From: Porphyrobacter sp. IPPAS B-1204
GTDB lineage: Bacteria > Pseudomonadota > Alphaproteobacteria > Sphingomonadales > Sphingomonadaceae
Assembly: GCA_003724185.1 (NCBI GenBank)
Contig: RHGM01000001.1
Span: 248,001-312,000 of the forward strand
Reading direction: 5' to 3'
DNA: 64,000 nucleotides
Each line of letters opens with the position of its first letter. Positions within the stretch are counted from its first letter, which is position 1. A model generated the notes under the pieces. The model was not told the DNA's origin. It saw nothing but the letters and a program-made list of their open reading frames with translations, and ran no database searches. The translations under genes were made by a program, and so were the position numbers. Of this stretch, positions 16,538-25,460 are shown piece after piece.

Positions 16538-17035
16538 ATGGCTGACCATCAAGCGATCAACGCGCCGTTCGAATATCGCCCGCTGAGCCCTGCCGAATGC
16601 GGCGGCGAGGACGGCTGGTACACCTGGAACATGGTCGACCGCACACGCTTCAACACGGCGGTGCTGGGCGAAATGCGGGTGCGGCGTGAGGGCGCGCAGT
16701 GCCGCCTCCGGATGTTCCCGGAACGGCGTCACACGAATCTGGTCGATAACATCCACGGCGCGGTCACGCTGGGCCTGATCGACATTGCCCTGTTCGCGGC
16801 GATGCACATCAATGGCAGCGGCGAAGCAGGCCCTTCGGTGACTGTTGAACTGTCCACGCAATTCGTCGGCGGCGGCGATCCGGCCCGCCCGCTTGATGCC
16901 GTGACCGAGATTGTGCGCGAAACGGGGCGGATGCTGTTCCTACGCGGCTTCGCGACCCAGCCCCGCGAGGACGGCACCGAGGATATAATCGCTTCCTATT
17001 CGGGCATCGTGCGCAAGATGCGCTCGCGCGGCTGA
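16538..17035 (+). CDS. hot-dog fold thioesterase (PaaI-like)
   Basis: A 165-aa single-domain hot-dog protein expected to hydrolyse an acyl-CoA or related thioester in the cytoplasm. The hot-dog motif is NLVDNIHGAVTLGLIDIA, with the conserved helix and the HG pair near the active site, and VTVELSTQFVGGGDP follows. It lies between sdhB and zapE with short gaps (33 and 9 nt), so it is probably cotranscribed. The substrate is unknown. Confidence 0.75.
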   Translation: MADHQAINAPFEYRPLSPAECGGEDGWYTWNMVDRTRFNTAVLGEMRVRREGAQCRLRMFPERRHTNLVDNIHGAVTLGLIDIALFAAMHINGSGEAGPSVTVELSTQFVGGGDPARPLDAVTEIVRETGRMLFLRGFATQPREDGTEDIIASYSGIVRKMRSRG

Positions 17036-17044
17036 ACGCGCCCG

Positions 17045-18163
17045 GTGGCCGGACTGCTCGCCCGTTATGATGCATTGATCGCCAGCGGCGAATTGCGCGC
17101 TGACCCGGATCAGCGCGCCGGGGCCGAACGGCTTGACCGGTTGCAGCGCGAGCTTGAGGCGCCGCCGCCTGCCTCTGGCTTTTTCGGCAAGCTGCTGCGC
17201 AGCAAGCCCGCCCCGCCGCCACGCGGCGTCTATCTGTGGGGCGGCGTGGGGCGCGGCAAATCGATGCTGATGGACCTGTTCCACGAAACGCTAGCCATTT
17301 CGGCCAAGCGCCGCGTGCATTTCCACGCCTTCATGCTCGAAGTCGATCGCCGCATTGCCGAAGCCCGCAAGGCCCAGCGGCAAGACCCGTTGATTGCGGT
17401 GGCGCTGGACATGGCAGCTGACTTGCGCTGCCTCGCGTTCGACGAGATGGTTGTGAACAACACCGCCGATGCAGCGATCATGGGGCGCTTTTTCACAGCG
17501 CTGATGGAAGCGGGAACGGTGATCGTCACGACCAGCAACCGCCCGCCGCAAGACCTCTACAAGGATGGATTGAACCGTTCGTTGTTCATCCCCTTCATCG
17601 ATCTGGTCGAGGCACGGATGGATGTGCTCAGCCTCAACGGGCCGACCGATTACCGGCTCGACCGTATCGGCGGGCTCGCGACCTGGCACGCGCCGATGGG
17701 TGATGCTGCGACAGCGCAGGTGCGCGAGGCTTTCTTCCGCCTGACCGATTTCGATCCCGACGATGCGGCACACGTTCCCAGCGGCACGCTTGATCTCGGG
17801 GGCGGACGCAGCCTGCACGTGCCCAAGAGCCTCAAGGGCGTGGGGGTGTTCAGCTTCAAGAAGCTGTGCGGCGAAAATCGCGGCGCGGCGGATTACCTCG
17901 CCATTGCGCAGGCGTTCCACACCGTGATCCTCGTCGGCATCCCGCGCATGGGGCCGGAAAACCGCAACGAGGCGATCCGCTTCACCAAACTGATCGACGC
18001 GCTGTACGAACACCGGGTGAAGCTGTTCGTGACCGCTGCCGCCGCGCCGGAGGAACTGTATCAGGCCGGCGACGGCGCGTTCGAATTTGCGCGGACGGTC
18101 AGCCGGTTGAACGAAATGCAGAGCGATGATTACAAGGCGCTGGGCCACGGAACCGAAAGCTAG
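17045..18163 (+). CDS. zapE: cell division protein ZapE (AFG1-like ATPase)
   Basis: A 372-aa AAA-type ATPase of the AFG1/ZapE family, associated with the division ring in bacteria. Walker A is GGVGRGKS at 66-73, Walker B lies in LRCLAFDEMVV, and the sensor region is VTTSNRPPQDLY. GTG start at 17045, 9 nt after the thioesterase stop. Its TAG stop is shared with the stop of the convergent asparagine synthase-like gene in a CTAG palindrome at 18160-18163. Confidence 0.92.
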   Translation: MAGLLARYDALIASGELRADPDQRAGAERLDRLQRELEAPPPASGFFGKLLRSKPAPPPRGVYLWGGVGRGKSMLMDLFHETLAISAKRRVHFHAFMLEVDRRIAEARKAQRQDPLIAVALDMAADLRCLAFDEMVVNNTADAAIMGRFFTALMEAGTVIVTTSNRPPQDLYKDGLNRSLFIPFIDLVEARMDVLSLNGPTDYRLDRIGGLATWHAPMGDAATAQVREAFFRLTDFDPDDAAHVPSGTLDLGGGRSLHVPKSLKGVGVFSFKKLCGENRGAADYLAIAQAFHTVILVGIPRMGPENRNEAIRFTKLIDALYEHRVKLFVTAAAAPEELYQAGDGAFEFARTVSRLNEMQSDDYKALGHGTES

Positions 18164-20058
18164 GCGCTGATTCCCAGCTGAGTCAGCGATTTCTCCAGCA
18201 TCAGCAATTGCCAAAGGGTGCGCGAATGATCCGCCCTGCCAGCGATGTGCGCCTCCGCCATCAGGCTGACAGCCTTGGCATCAAAGAACCCGGTCTGCGC
18301 CAGCCCGCCGCTACGCCCGATGCCCCGCGCCGCGTCAGCCAGCGGCCCTCTCAGCCATTCGGCGATCGGCGTGACGAAGCCCTGCTTGGGCCGGTAGAGA
18401 ATGTCATGCGGCAGATAGCGTTCGAGCGATTTCTTGAGCAGGTACTTGCCGGTGCTCCCCTTCACCCGCATCCCTTCAGGCAGGCGCGCGGCGAATTCGA
18501 CGAGGCGGTGATCAAGCAGCGGCTCCCTCGCCTCAAGGCTGACCGCCATGCTGGTGCGATCGACCTTGGTGAGAATGTCGCCGGGCATCCAGAACATGAG
18601 ATCGGCGTATTGCGCACGGTCCAGCCCCGAACGTCCGGGCGCGGCGCGCATCAGGGCAATCAGCTCATCCTCGCCGCGAAAGCCATCGAGACTGGCGGCA
18701 AAGCTATCGGAATAGAGCGCCCGGCGCGCTTCGGGCAGCGTGACGGACAGCCCGCGCGCATAGCCTTCCTCACCGCTTTCAGCCAAGGCCAGCAGGGTTG
18801 CCTTGGCGCGCAGCGGGCGCGGCGCCCAATCGGCCTTGGGCCAAGCACGGCCCAGAGCGCCGAATAGCGGAGCACGCAGGCCTGCGGGCAACACCGAACG
18901 GGCGCGTTCTTCGTGATGGTGGAAGACCTGACGGCGGTATCCGGCGAAGGCCTCGTCCGCGCCGTCACCCGACAGCGCCACCGTCACCCTCTCACGCGCC
19001 AGCTGGCACACGCGCCAGGTGGGGAGCGCCGAGGCATCGGCGAAGGGCTCGTCGAACATCGCCGCAAGCGTATCAATCGCGGCGAAATCATCGGTCGCCA
19101 CGATCCGCTCCGCATGGTCCGCACCGAACTTCGCCGCTACCTGCCGGGCGTAGGACGTCTCGTCATAGGCGGCGACATCGAAGCCGATCGAGCAGGTCTG
19201 CACCGGCTGGCTGCTGGCCTCGCTCATCAGTGCAACCACGCCGGATGAATCCACCCCGCCTGAAAGAAACGCCCCAAGCGGCACATCCGCCACCATCCGC
19301 GAACGCACGCCTTCGCGCAGCAAATGAACGAGCTGCGCGGACAAGTCCGCCTCGCTGCCCCGCTCGCGGCTCGTGAAGTCGATGTCCCACCAGCGCTGCG
19401 GGCGGCCCGGCGCACGGCCTTGCGGAAGCAGCCAGAAATGCCCGGCGGGCAGTTTCTCGACACCCGCAAGGATCGAATGGGTATCGGGGACATAGCCCCA
19501 TGTCATGTAAGCCTCTATCGCCTGCGGACTGACCCGGCGGCGCAGCAAGGGGTGCGCGAGCAGGCCCTTCAATTCGGAGGCGAAGGCAATGCTGCCATCC
19601 GACAGCGCGGCGGTGAACAGCGGCTTCACCCCGAAGCGGTCACGCGCCAGCAGCAGTTGGCGCTTGTCACGGTCGAACAGCGCGAAGGCGAACATTCCGT
19701 CCAGACGCTGGAGGCAATCCACACCCCAGCGCTGGTATGCGGCAAGGATCACCTCGGTATCGCCCGAGGTGCGGAAGGTGAAACCCGCCTGCTCCAGCTC
19801 GCGCCGCAATTCGCGGAAATTGTAGATCTCGCCGTTGAAGACGATCACGGCGCTGCCATCGGCGGCGTGCATCGGCTGCGGCGATCCGGCCAGATCTATG
19901 ATCGACAAGCGGCGATGCCCAAGGCCGACACCATGATCGGTCCACACCCCCGCCCCGTCCGGCCCACGGTGGGCCAGCGCATCGCACATCCGCTCGACCC
20001 GCGTCGGATCGACTGGCTTGGGCATTTCAGCGTGAAAGATTCCGGCTATTCCGCACAT
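18160..20058 (-). CDS. exosortase A-associated amidotransferase (asparagine synthase-like)
   Basis: A 632-aa glutamine-dependent amidotransferase resembling asparagine synthase B, matching the XrtA-associated form (TIGR03108). The N-terminal class II glutaminase has Cys2 (MCGIAGIF) plus RHRGPDG-like ALAHRGPDGAG and VFNGEIYNFREL. The synthetase domain has the PP-loop LSGGVDSSGVV. It probably amidates a component of the exopolysaccharide or its precursor. It is the last gene of the minus-strand exosortase series, starting 9 nt after the xrtA stop. Confidence 0.9.
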   Translation of the reverse strand: MCGIAGIFHAEMPKPVDPTRVERMCDALAHRGPDGAGVWTDHGVGLGHRRLSIIDLAGSPQPMHAADGSAVIVFNGEIYNFRELRRELEQAGFTFRTSGDTEVILAAYQRWGVDCLQRLDGMFAFALFDRDKRQLLLARDRFGVKPLFTAALSDGSIAFASELKGLLAHPLLRRRVSPQAIEAYMTWGYVPDTHSILAGVEKLPAGHFWLLPQGRAPGRPQRWWDIDFTSRERGSEADLSAQLVHLLREGVRSRMVADVPLGAFLSGGVDSSGVVALMSEASSQPVQTCSIGFDVAAYDETSYARQVAAKFGADHAERIVATDDFAAIDTLAAMFDEPFADASALPTWRVCQLARERVTVALSGDGADEAFAGYRRQVFHHHEERARSVLPAGLRAPLFGALGRAWPKADWAPRPLRAKATLLALAESGEEGYARGLSVTLPEARRALYSDSFAASLDGFRGEDELIALMRAAPGRSGLDRAQYADLMFWMPGDILTKVDRTSMAVSLEAREPLLDHRLVEFAARLPEGMRVKGSTGKYLLKKSLERYLPHDILYRPKQGFVTPIAEWLRGPLADAARGIGRSGGLAQTGFFDAKAVSLMAEAHIAGRADHSRTLWQLLMLEKSLTQLGISA

Positions 20059-20067
20059 TTCCTGCGC

Positions 20068-21072
20068 CTAGAACACGGCGGCGAGTGCGGCAATCGCTGC
20101 CAGGGCAATGATCGCGGCGGCAGCGCTTCTGGGCGCAAAGGCGCGGGCTTCGGCGCGGGCGACCCAAGGCCAGCTGGCGATGGCCGCGACTGGCCAGCCA
20201 TAACTCTCCGGCTCGCGCTCGAAGAACCGCCACGCGCTGCCCAGCAGCACGGCGACGATGACGGCAAAGAAGATCCAGCCATAGACAATGTGATCGAACC
20301 CGGTGGCCTGTTCCGCGCCGATGAACTGCGCGACATAGATCGTCGCCCAGGCGCGCACCCCGTTGGCGAGGATGGGCACAATGATGCAGGCCGCCATGAA
20401 GGCTGCGCGGCGGCTCCAGCGGGTGAAGCGGGTAAAGCACACCAACACGGCAAGCGTCACCATCGCGACCAGAAATTTGACGCCGGAACAAGCCTCGGCA
20501 ACGATGAACAGGCCTGCCGGGGTATCGATGTGGATGCCATCGATCCGCGCAGGCACGCCGCTCCAGTGGGTGAGCGCGATGGCGATATCGGCGGTGAGGA
20601 ATTGCAGCGGGGGGATGATCTCATCGCCGAAGGGTACGTGAAAGCTGGCAAAGGCGAGCGGCAAGGCCAGCAGCAGGCTGACCCGCAGACCAAGGATGGT
20701 GACCACCGCTGCCTGAACCGCCCCGACAGCCCCGGCCTGCGCGACCAGATTGATGCTGCGCGTCTCCCCCGCCCACCACAGGACGAGAGCCGCCGCGACC
20801 AGACCAAGGCCCGGCCAGAACGGCTGGGGCACAAGGGCCGCAAGCTCGTCCTCCTTCAAGGCCACCAGCCATGCGGTGATGAAGGGGACCAGCAGCAAGT
20901 GGCTGTAGGTGTCGATGTTCCACCACTGGTGCAGCATCGCGCCCCAGCTTTGCGCCGTCACTGCAATCAACGCGGCCACCGCTGCGGCCAGTGCGCCAAG
21001 CGGTGTGCGCCATGCAGCAGGGATGCTCGCCGAAGCGGGCGGTGCTGTCAGGGCGGCGCTCTCAGGCAGCAT
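20068..21072 (-). CDS. xrtA: exosortase A (XrtA/EpsH), without EpsI domain
   Basis: A 334-aa polytopic membrane peptidase-like protein of the exosortase family, which processes PEP-CTERM proteins. The catalytic set is visible: Cys195 in EACSGVKF, Arg240 in NGVRAW, His261 in GFDHIVYGW. About eight membrane segments are present. The protein ends at 317-334 (AAAAIIALAAIAALAAVF), a hydrophobic segment positioned where an EpsI (DUF3485) domain begins in fused XrtA-EpsI proteins. The periplasmic EpsI part is missing. It starts inside the glycosyltransferase gene (11-nt overlap) and is followed by the amidotransferase. Confidence 0.92.
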   Translation of the reverse strand: MLPESAALTAPPASASIPAAWRTPLGALAAAVAALIAVTAQSWGAMLHQWWNIDTYSHLLLVPFITAWLVALKEDELAALVPQPFWPGLGLVAAALVLWWAGETRSINLVAQAGAVGAVQAAVVTILGLRVSLLLALPLAFASFHVPFGDEIIPPLQFLTADIAIALTHWSGVPARIDGIHIDTPAGLFIVAEACSGVKFLVAMVTLAVLVCFTRFTRWSRRAAFMAACIIVPILANGVRAWATIYVAQFIGAEQATGFDHIVYGWIFFAVIVAVLLGSAWRFFEREPESYGWPVAAIASWPWVARAEARAFAPRSAAAAIIALAAIAALAAVF

Positions 21073-22282
21073 GGCGCTGGCCCTCCGCGCCTATGCCGAC
21101 CAGCCCGGCAAGAGGTGCGAGCATCGCTTCCCACCCGTGGTGATCGAGCACAAAGCGCCGTGCTGCCGTGCCGATCCGGGCGGACATGGCAGCATCGGCA
21201 AGCAGGGCCACGATGCGAGCCGCCATCGCCTTAGGATCGGGTGGGCAATGGAGCCAGTGCTGGCCATCTTCGGCGGCAATGCCGGTGGCCGCTTCGGGCG
21301 TCAGCACCACCGGCCGCTCCATCGCCATCGCTTCCAGCACCTTGTTCTGCACCCCGCGCGCGATCAGCAACGGGGCGAGAACGGCGTCGGCAGCGGCAAT
21401 AAAAGGGCGCACATCAGGCACTTCGCCCCACACGTGGACCCCCGGCGAACCGTGATGCGCCAGCAACCTTGCGGTGGGATTGCGGCCGACAATGTGAAAT
21501 ACCGCGTCAGGCATCGCGGCGCGCAACTGCGGCAGCAGCGCCTCAATGACCCACAGCGCCGCCTGTTCGTTCGGGCGGTAATCCATCTGGCCGGTAAACA
21601 CGAAATGCGGCCCCGGTTGGCTGGTCATGACCGGATGCGGTGCGGCGGCAGCAGCATCGAAGAACGCCGCGTCAATCCCGTTGCCGATCACCTGCACATT
21701 GACCGTTTCGGGTGCGACAAGGCGGCTGCGATACAGCGCCGCTTCTGCTTCGGAGATCAGCAGCGTTGCGTCCGCACGGCAACCGAGCCGTTCTTCCTCA
21801 GCCGCCAGCAGCCGCGCCTCGCGGGTGTTCAGCCACACGCGCTCACCCGCTGCGGCATAGCTGGCAAACTTGGCGCTATCGACATCGCACAGGTCGATCA
21901 CCACCCTGCCCGTGAAGTCCGCCGGGACATATTGCCCCATCTGGCCCGAAAAGACGACGATGGCGCTGATGTCATGGCGTGCAATCGTATCGCGCACCCA
22001 GCGTTCAAGGGTGCGGGAATGGAACGCGGTGAGGCTGACCGGCTTGCCCGCCAGCACCGCCTCCACCCCCGCCAGCGGCAGCGGCTTGGTGCGCGGGGCG
22101 ATGCAATGGCTCGCGGCCATGCTGGCGAGCGCGCTGTCTGCCGCCGCGTCGCCCTCGCCAAAGCACCCGACATGCACCGGGGCAAGACGTGCCAGAGCCT
22201 TCAGCAGGTTGTGCGAACGGATACGGTCACCGCGATCCGGCGGGAACGGCACGCGGTGAGCAAGGAACAGGATGTGACCCAT
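21062..22282 (-). CDS. XrtA-associated glycosyltransferase (TIGR03087-like)
   Basis: A 406-aa GT-B family glycosyltransferase, resembling the exosortase A-associated TIGR03087 group. It begins MGHILFLAHRVPFPPDRGDRIRS and carries the GT4-type region FVFTGQMDYRPN, EVPDVRPFIAAADAVLAPL and GVQNKVLEAMAMERPVV. It probably adds a sugar during exopolysaccharide assembly on the cytoplasmic face. Start and the preceding FemAB-like stop share one base in TGATG (22280-22284), indicating translational coupling. Confidence 0.88.
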   Translation of the reverse strand: MGHILFLAHRVPFPPDRGDRIRSHNLLKALARLAPVHVGCFGEGDAAADSALASMAASHCIAPRTKPLPLAGVEAVLAGKPVSLTAFHSRTLERWVRDTIARHDISAIVVFSGQMGQYVPADFTGRVVIDLCDVDSAKFASYAAAGERVWLNTREARLLAAEEERLGCRADATLLISEAEAALYRSRLVAPETVNVQVIGNGIDAAFFDAAAAAPHPVMTSQPGPHFVFTGQMDYRPNEQAALWVIEALLPQLRAAMPDAVFHIVGRNPTARLLAHHGSPGVHVWGEVPDVRPFIAAADAVLAPLLIARGVQNKVLEAMAMERPVVLTPEAATGIAAEDGQHWLHCPPDPKAMAARIVALLADAAMSARIGTAARRFVLDHHGWEAMLAPLAGLVGIGAEGQRHAA

Positions 22283-23343
22283 CACGCCAGCCCGCGCGCG
22301 ATCCACGGCCCAATCAGATTGGCGACCGGCAGCGGCAGCTTTTTCCAAGCGTCAATCTTGCGGGAATAGCTGGCATCGGTCGGATCGATATTCCGCCGCG
22401 GTGCCCCCGGCGCGGTCCATGCGCCATAGGTCAGCGGCTGCGGGTCAAAGCCCCAGTTCTTCTTGAAGGCGAAGGGTCCGCTGCCGGTTTTGGAGCGCCC
22501 GAAATCGAACCGCGTCATGCCCTGATGGCGGGCGTGGAGCATCAGTTCGAAATACATCACCTCGTTCGCCCGCGCTGCCCGTGCCGCGAACACGCCCCCA
22601 CCCCAGAACGGCAGCACCGCGTCTTCATGGTAGAAGCTCAGCACGCTCGCCAGCGGGGTTTCGCCCTGCCACACGGTGAGGATGTCGGCGCTGTCGGGGA
22701 AGGCTTCAATCATCGCGGCAAACAACCGCTTGGGAAAGACCGGCGTGCCAAGATTGCGCACGCTAGCGCTGTAGCAGGCGTAGTGGGCGGCCAGATCGGC
22801 GGCACTGCGGCCCACGGTGATGCGGTGGCCAAAGCCGAGGCCCTTGCGCACCTCGGCGCGGGCCTTGCGCGGGATTGCCAGCAGTTCTGCGTCATCGTCA
22901 GCGGCCAACGCACGCTCGAAGCCGCAATGCTTGTCGGACCATTGCTCCCAACCATCGGGAATCACGCCGCCGCGCAGTTCTATGTCGGCAAAGCCGCCGC
23001 GCAGGGCGTGACCCTTGGCCGCATCGGCGAGGGCCTGCGCCGTGGCGGCACTGTCAGCGACAATCCCGCCGCCGACGCCGAACCCGCTCGATACCAGCGC
23101 CTTGCCAAACAGGGGCGAGCGCACTTCGGTAAGCGGCAGCCATCCCGTGACCACGCCCATCCGTTCAGCCACCAGTCCGGCAGCGCGCTGGCCGGTGCCA
23201 TTTGCCACCGCCCGCAGCCATGCCGGACGGTGAAACAGGCTGGCCCCGCAGTCGGCGACGAAACCCTCGATGCGGAGGACCTCGGCTGCGTCACCGAAAT
23301 CGACTGCGCGCACCACCTCGCCGGCTTTCACCGGCGCGTTCAT
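22282..23343 (-). CDS. XrtA-associated FemAB-like protein
   Basis: A 353-aa protein of the GNAT-fold FemAB superfamily, matching the PEP-CTERM/XrtA-associated TIGR03019 group. Landmarks are FHRPAWLRAV near the N terminus, IPRKARAEVRKGL, and the C-terminal YFELMLHARHQGMTRFDFGRSKTGSGPFAFKK region (positions about 270-305). Family members transfer amino acids or acyl groups, and the substrate here is unknown. It overlaps the upstream deacetylase gene by 4 nt and the downstream glycosyltransferase by 1 nt. Confidence 0.88.
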   Translation of the reverse strand: MNAPVKAGEVVRAVDFGDAAEVLRIEGFVADCGASLFHRPAWLRAVANGTGQRAAGLVAERMGVVTGWLPLTEVRSPLFGKALVSSGFGVGGGIVADSAATAQALADAAKGHALRGGFADIELRGGVIPDGWEQWSDKHCGFERALAADDDAELLAIPRKARAEVRKGLGFGHRITVGRSAADLAAHYACYSASVRNLGTPVFPKRLFAAMIEAFPDSADILTVWQGETPLASVLSFYHEDAVLPFWGGGVFAARAARANEVMYFELMLHARHQGMTRFDFGRSKTGSGPFAFKKNWGFDPQPLTYGAWTAPGAPRRNIDPTDASYSRKIDAWKKLPLPVANLIGPWIARGLA

Positions 23344-24263
23344 GCGACCTGTTCCTCCGCAGGGCGCGACAGCACCAGATCTTCGGCCCGCGCAGCTTCA
23401 CGGTGGGCGACCACATCCATCCGGCCCCAGCGGAAATCATGGACGAGCTCGCGCAGCTTGCCCGCCATCTTGGCAAGGCCGGTATAGTGCCGGAACCGCG
23501 ATCGCAGCGGGGCGTGGCCCATGCGCGGCTGTTCGGGATCAACCTCCCAGGGGTGGAAATAGAACACCGCCGGGCGGCCTTCAGTGCGGTTCACCTGCCG
23601 GATTGCCCAGCGCGAAAAGCCATAGGGCAGCACCCGGAAGAACCCGCCGCCGCCCGCCGCAACGCGCCTGCCGCCCAGCATTGCTGTGGTGACAGGCAGT
23701 TCGATCATCGAAGACCACGGCAACGGTTTGAACGCGAAACGGGGCGCTTCGGGCCAGCCATAGTGATCATGGGCAACCGGCGCGACGCTGGAGGAATAGG
23801 CGTAACCCTGCTCGGCCAGTTCGGCAAAGGCCCAGGGTGTGCGCTGGTCGATCGAGAAGCTCGGCGCGCGGTAGCCGGTCACACCGACGCCGGAGCAATC
23901 CTCGATGATCTCACGCGCTTTGCGGATGTCCTCGGCAAATTCGCGGCGGTTGAAGGTGAACACCCGCGCATGGTCATAACCGTGGCTGGCGAGTTCATGG
24001 CCCGCGTCCGCGATGCGGCGAATCATGTTGGGATGGCGCTTCGCCACCCAGCCCAGCGTGAAGAAGGTCGCGCTGACATCGGCTTCGGCGAACAGGTCAA
24101 TCACGCGGTAGACATTGTCTTCCACGCGGGTCTTGATCGCATCCCACTCGCCGCGCGCGATCACATTCTCGAAAGCGCCGACCTGGAACCAGTCCTCGAC
24201 ATCGACCGACAGGCCGTTGACGATACCGGGGGCGGCCCCGGGGGCAGGAAAGGGAGCATTCAT
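23340..24263 (-). CDS. XrtA-associated polysaccharide deacetylase
   Basis: A 307-aa carbohydrate esterase 4-type deacetylase with C-terminal DUF3473 (TIGR03006-like). The metal-binding and catalytic motifs are SVDVEDWF (Asp21, Asp24), HELASHGYDH (HxxxH) and TGYRAPSFSID. The C-terminal part contains FYFHPWEVDPEQPRM. It likely removes acetyl groups from the exopolysaccharide. ATG 24263 (MNAPFPAPGA) is favoured over an upstream in-frame start, giving a 4-nt gap to the ATPase stop. Confidence 0.92.
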   Translation of the reverse strand: MNAPFPAPGAAPGIVNGLSVDVEDWFQVGAFENVIARGEWDAIKTRVEDNVYRVIDLFAEADVSATFFTLGWVAKRHPNMIRRIADAGHELASHGYDHARVFTFNRREFAEDIRKAREIIEDCSGVGVTGYRAPSFSIDQRTPWAFAELAEQGYAYSSSVAPVAHDHYGWPEAPRFAFKPLPWSSMIELPVTTAMLGGRRVAAGGGGFFRVLPYGFSRWAIRQVNRTEGRPAVFYFHPWEVDPEQPRMGHAPLRSRFRHYTGLAKMAGKLRELVHDFRWGRMDVVAHREAARAEDLVLSRPAEEQVA

Positions 24264-24267
24264 GGCC

Positions 24268-25443
24268 TTACGCCGCCTCGCGCGACGGGTCTTCCTCAAG
24301 CCATTCGATCAGCATGGTGAGCACATGACGGAAGGATTGTTCCTGCTCGGCAAGCCTTTCCTCGATCCGTTCGAGCGCGGCGGCAAGGCGGGCTTCGGCG
24401 ATCTGGGCCTCCTCGGGCGACAGCGCTACGCCATCCGCATCGCGGCTGCCGATCCCGGCGGACTGCAATTCGCTGATCGCCGCTTCAAGTTCGGCCGTGC
24501 GGGCATCGCGTTCGGCCAGCAATGCGGCCACTTCGGTCGCAGGCAAGCTGCCCTGAGCAACCGCAGGCGCGGGAGTGGCGGCGGGTGCCGGCGCTGCCCG
24601 CAGATCGCTTCCACCACGCGCACCGCGCGTCTGATCCGCAGTCATTTCGGCAATCACATCATCGAGCATCGTCAGGCTGAGGCTGTCTGCTTCCTCGATC
24701 GCGCCGAGCAGCAGCAGGCGGTTCATGACCTGATTGACCCGGCGCGGAATCCCGCCGGTCTGGCGATAGAGCGCATCGATCAACCCGTCATCGAACAGCG
24801 GGCGTCCATCCCACCCGACATGGCCGAGGCGGTGGCGCACGTAATGTTCAACCTCGCCCGCATCCAGCGCTTCGAGATGGTGCGAGGCAATGATCCGCTG
24901 GCGCAGCTGCTCCAGCCCCGGATGATGCGCCAGCGTACGGCGGAATTCGGGCTGGCCGAGCAGCAGGCTCTGCAACAGCGGGTGCGCGCCGAGTTGGAAG
25001 TTCGACAGCATCCGCAGTTCTTCCAGCGCGTCCAGATCAAGGTTCTGGCACTCGTCCACCACCAGCAGGCAGCGGCGCCCGGCGCGGGCTTCGTCCTGCA
25101 GGAACCGCTCGATCGCACCCAGCGCGCCGGCCTTGTCGTGGCCTTCCACATGCAGCCCGAAGGCCTGCGCGACAACGTGCACGATCTCGGCACCGTCAAG
25201 CGCGGTGGTCACGACCTGCGCAGCGGTGAGCGCCTGGCGGTCGATCCGCTCCATCAGATGGGCGACCAGTGTGGACTTGCCCGCGCCGACCTCGCCGGTG
25301 ATGACGATGAAGCCTTCGCCCTGCGCCAGACCATAGCCGAGATAGCTCATTGCCTTCTTGTGGCTGGTGCTTTCGAAATAGAATTGCGGATCGGGGGTCA
25401 GCTGAAAGGGGCGCCCGGTGAAGCCGTAGAACTGTTCGTACAT
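24268..25443 (-). CDS. XrtA-associated ATPase (ExeA-like)
   Basis: A 391-aa P-loop ATPase resembling the ExeA/GspA family and the exosortase A-associated TIGR03015 group. Walker A is VITGEVGAGKSTLVAHL, Walker B is CLLVVDECQNLD. The C-terminal part (about 280-391) is a low-complexity Ala/Glu-rich segment with predicted coiled coil. It begins MYEQFYGFTGRPFQL at ATG 25443, preceded by GGGGAG about 12 nt upstream. A GTG at 25455 is too close to that site. Probable role: energising or coordinating the export assembly. Confidence 0.9.
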   Translation of the reverse strand: MYEQFYGFTGRPFQLTPDPQFYFESTSHKKAMSYLGYGLAQGEGFIVITGEVGAGKSTLVAHLMERIDRQALTAAQVVTTALDGAEIVHVVAQAFGLHVEGHDKAGALGAIERFLQDEARAGRRCLLVVDECQNLDLDALEELRMLSNFQLGAHPLLQSLLLGQPEFRRTLAHHPGLEQLRQRIIASHHLEALDAGEVEHYVRHRLGHVGWDGRPLFDDGLIDALYRQTGGIPRRVNQVMNRLLLLGAIEEADSLSLTMLDDVIAEMTADQTRGARGGSDLRAAPAPAATPAPAVAQGSLPATEVAALLAERDARTAELEAAISELQSAGIGSRDADGVALSPEEAQIAEARLAAALERIEERLAEQEQSFRHVLTMLIEWLEEDPSREAA

Positions 25444-25460
25444 GAGGTCTTGCACTCCCC

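Noticed and set aside
20059..20067. Frameshift in xrtA that could hide an EpsI domain
   Set aside because: The next gene's start lies 9 nt after the stop, leaving no space for the missing domain.
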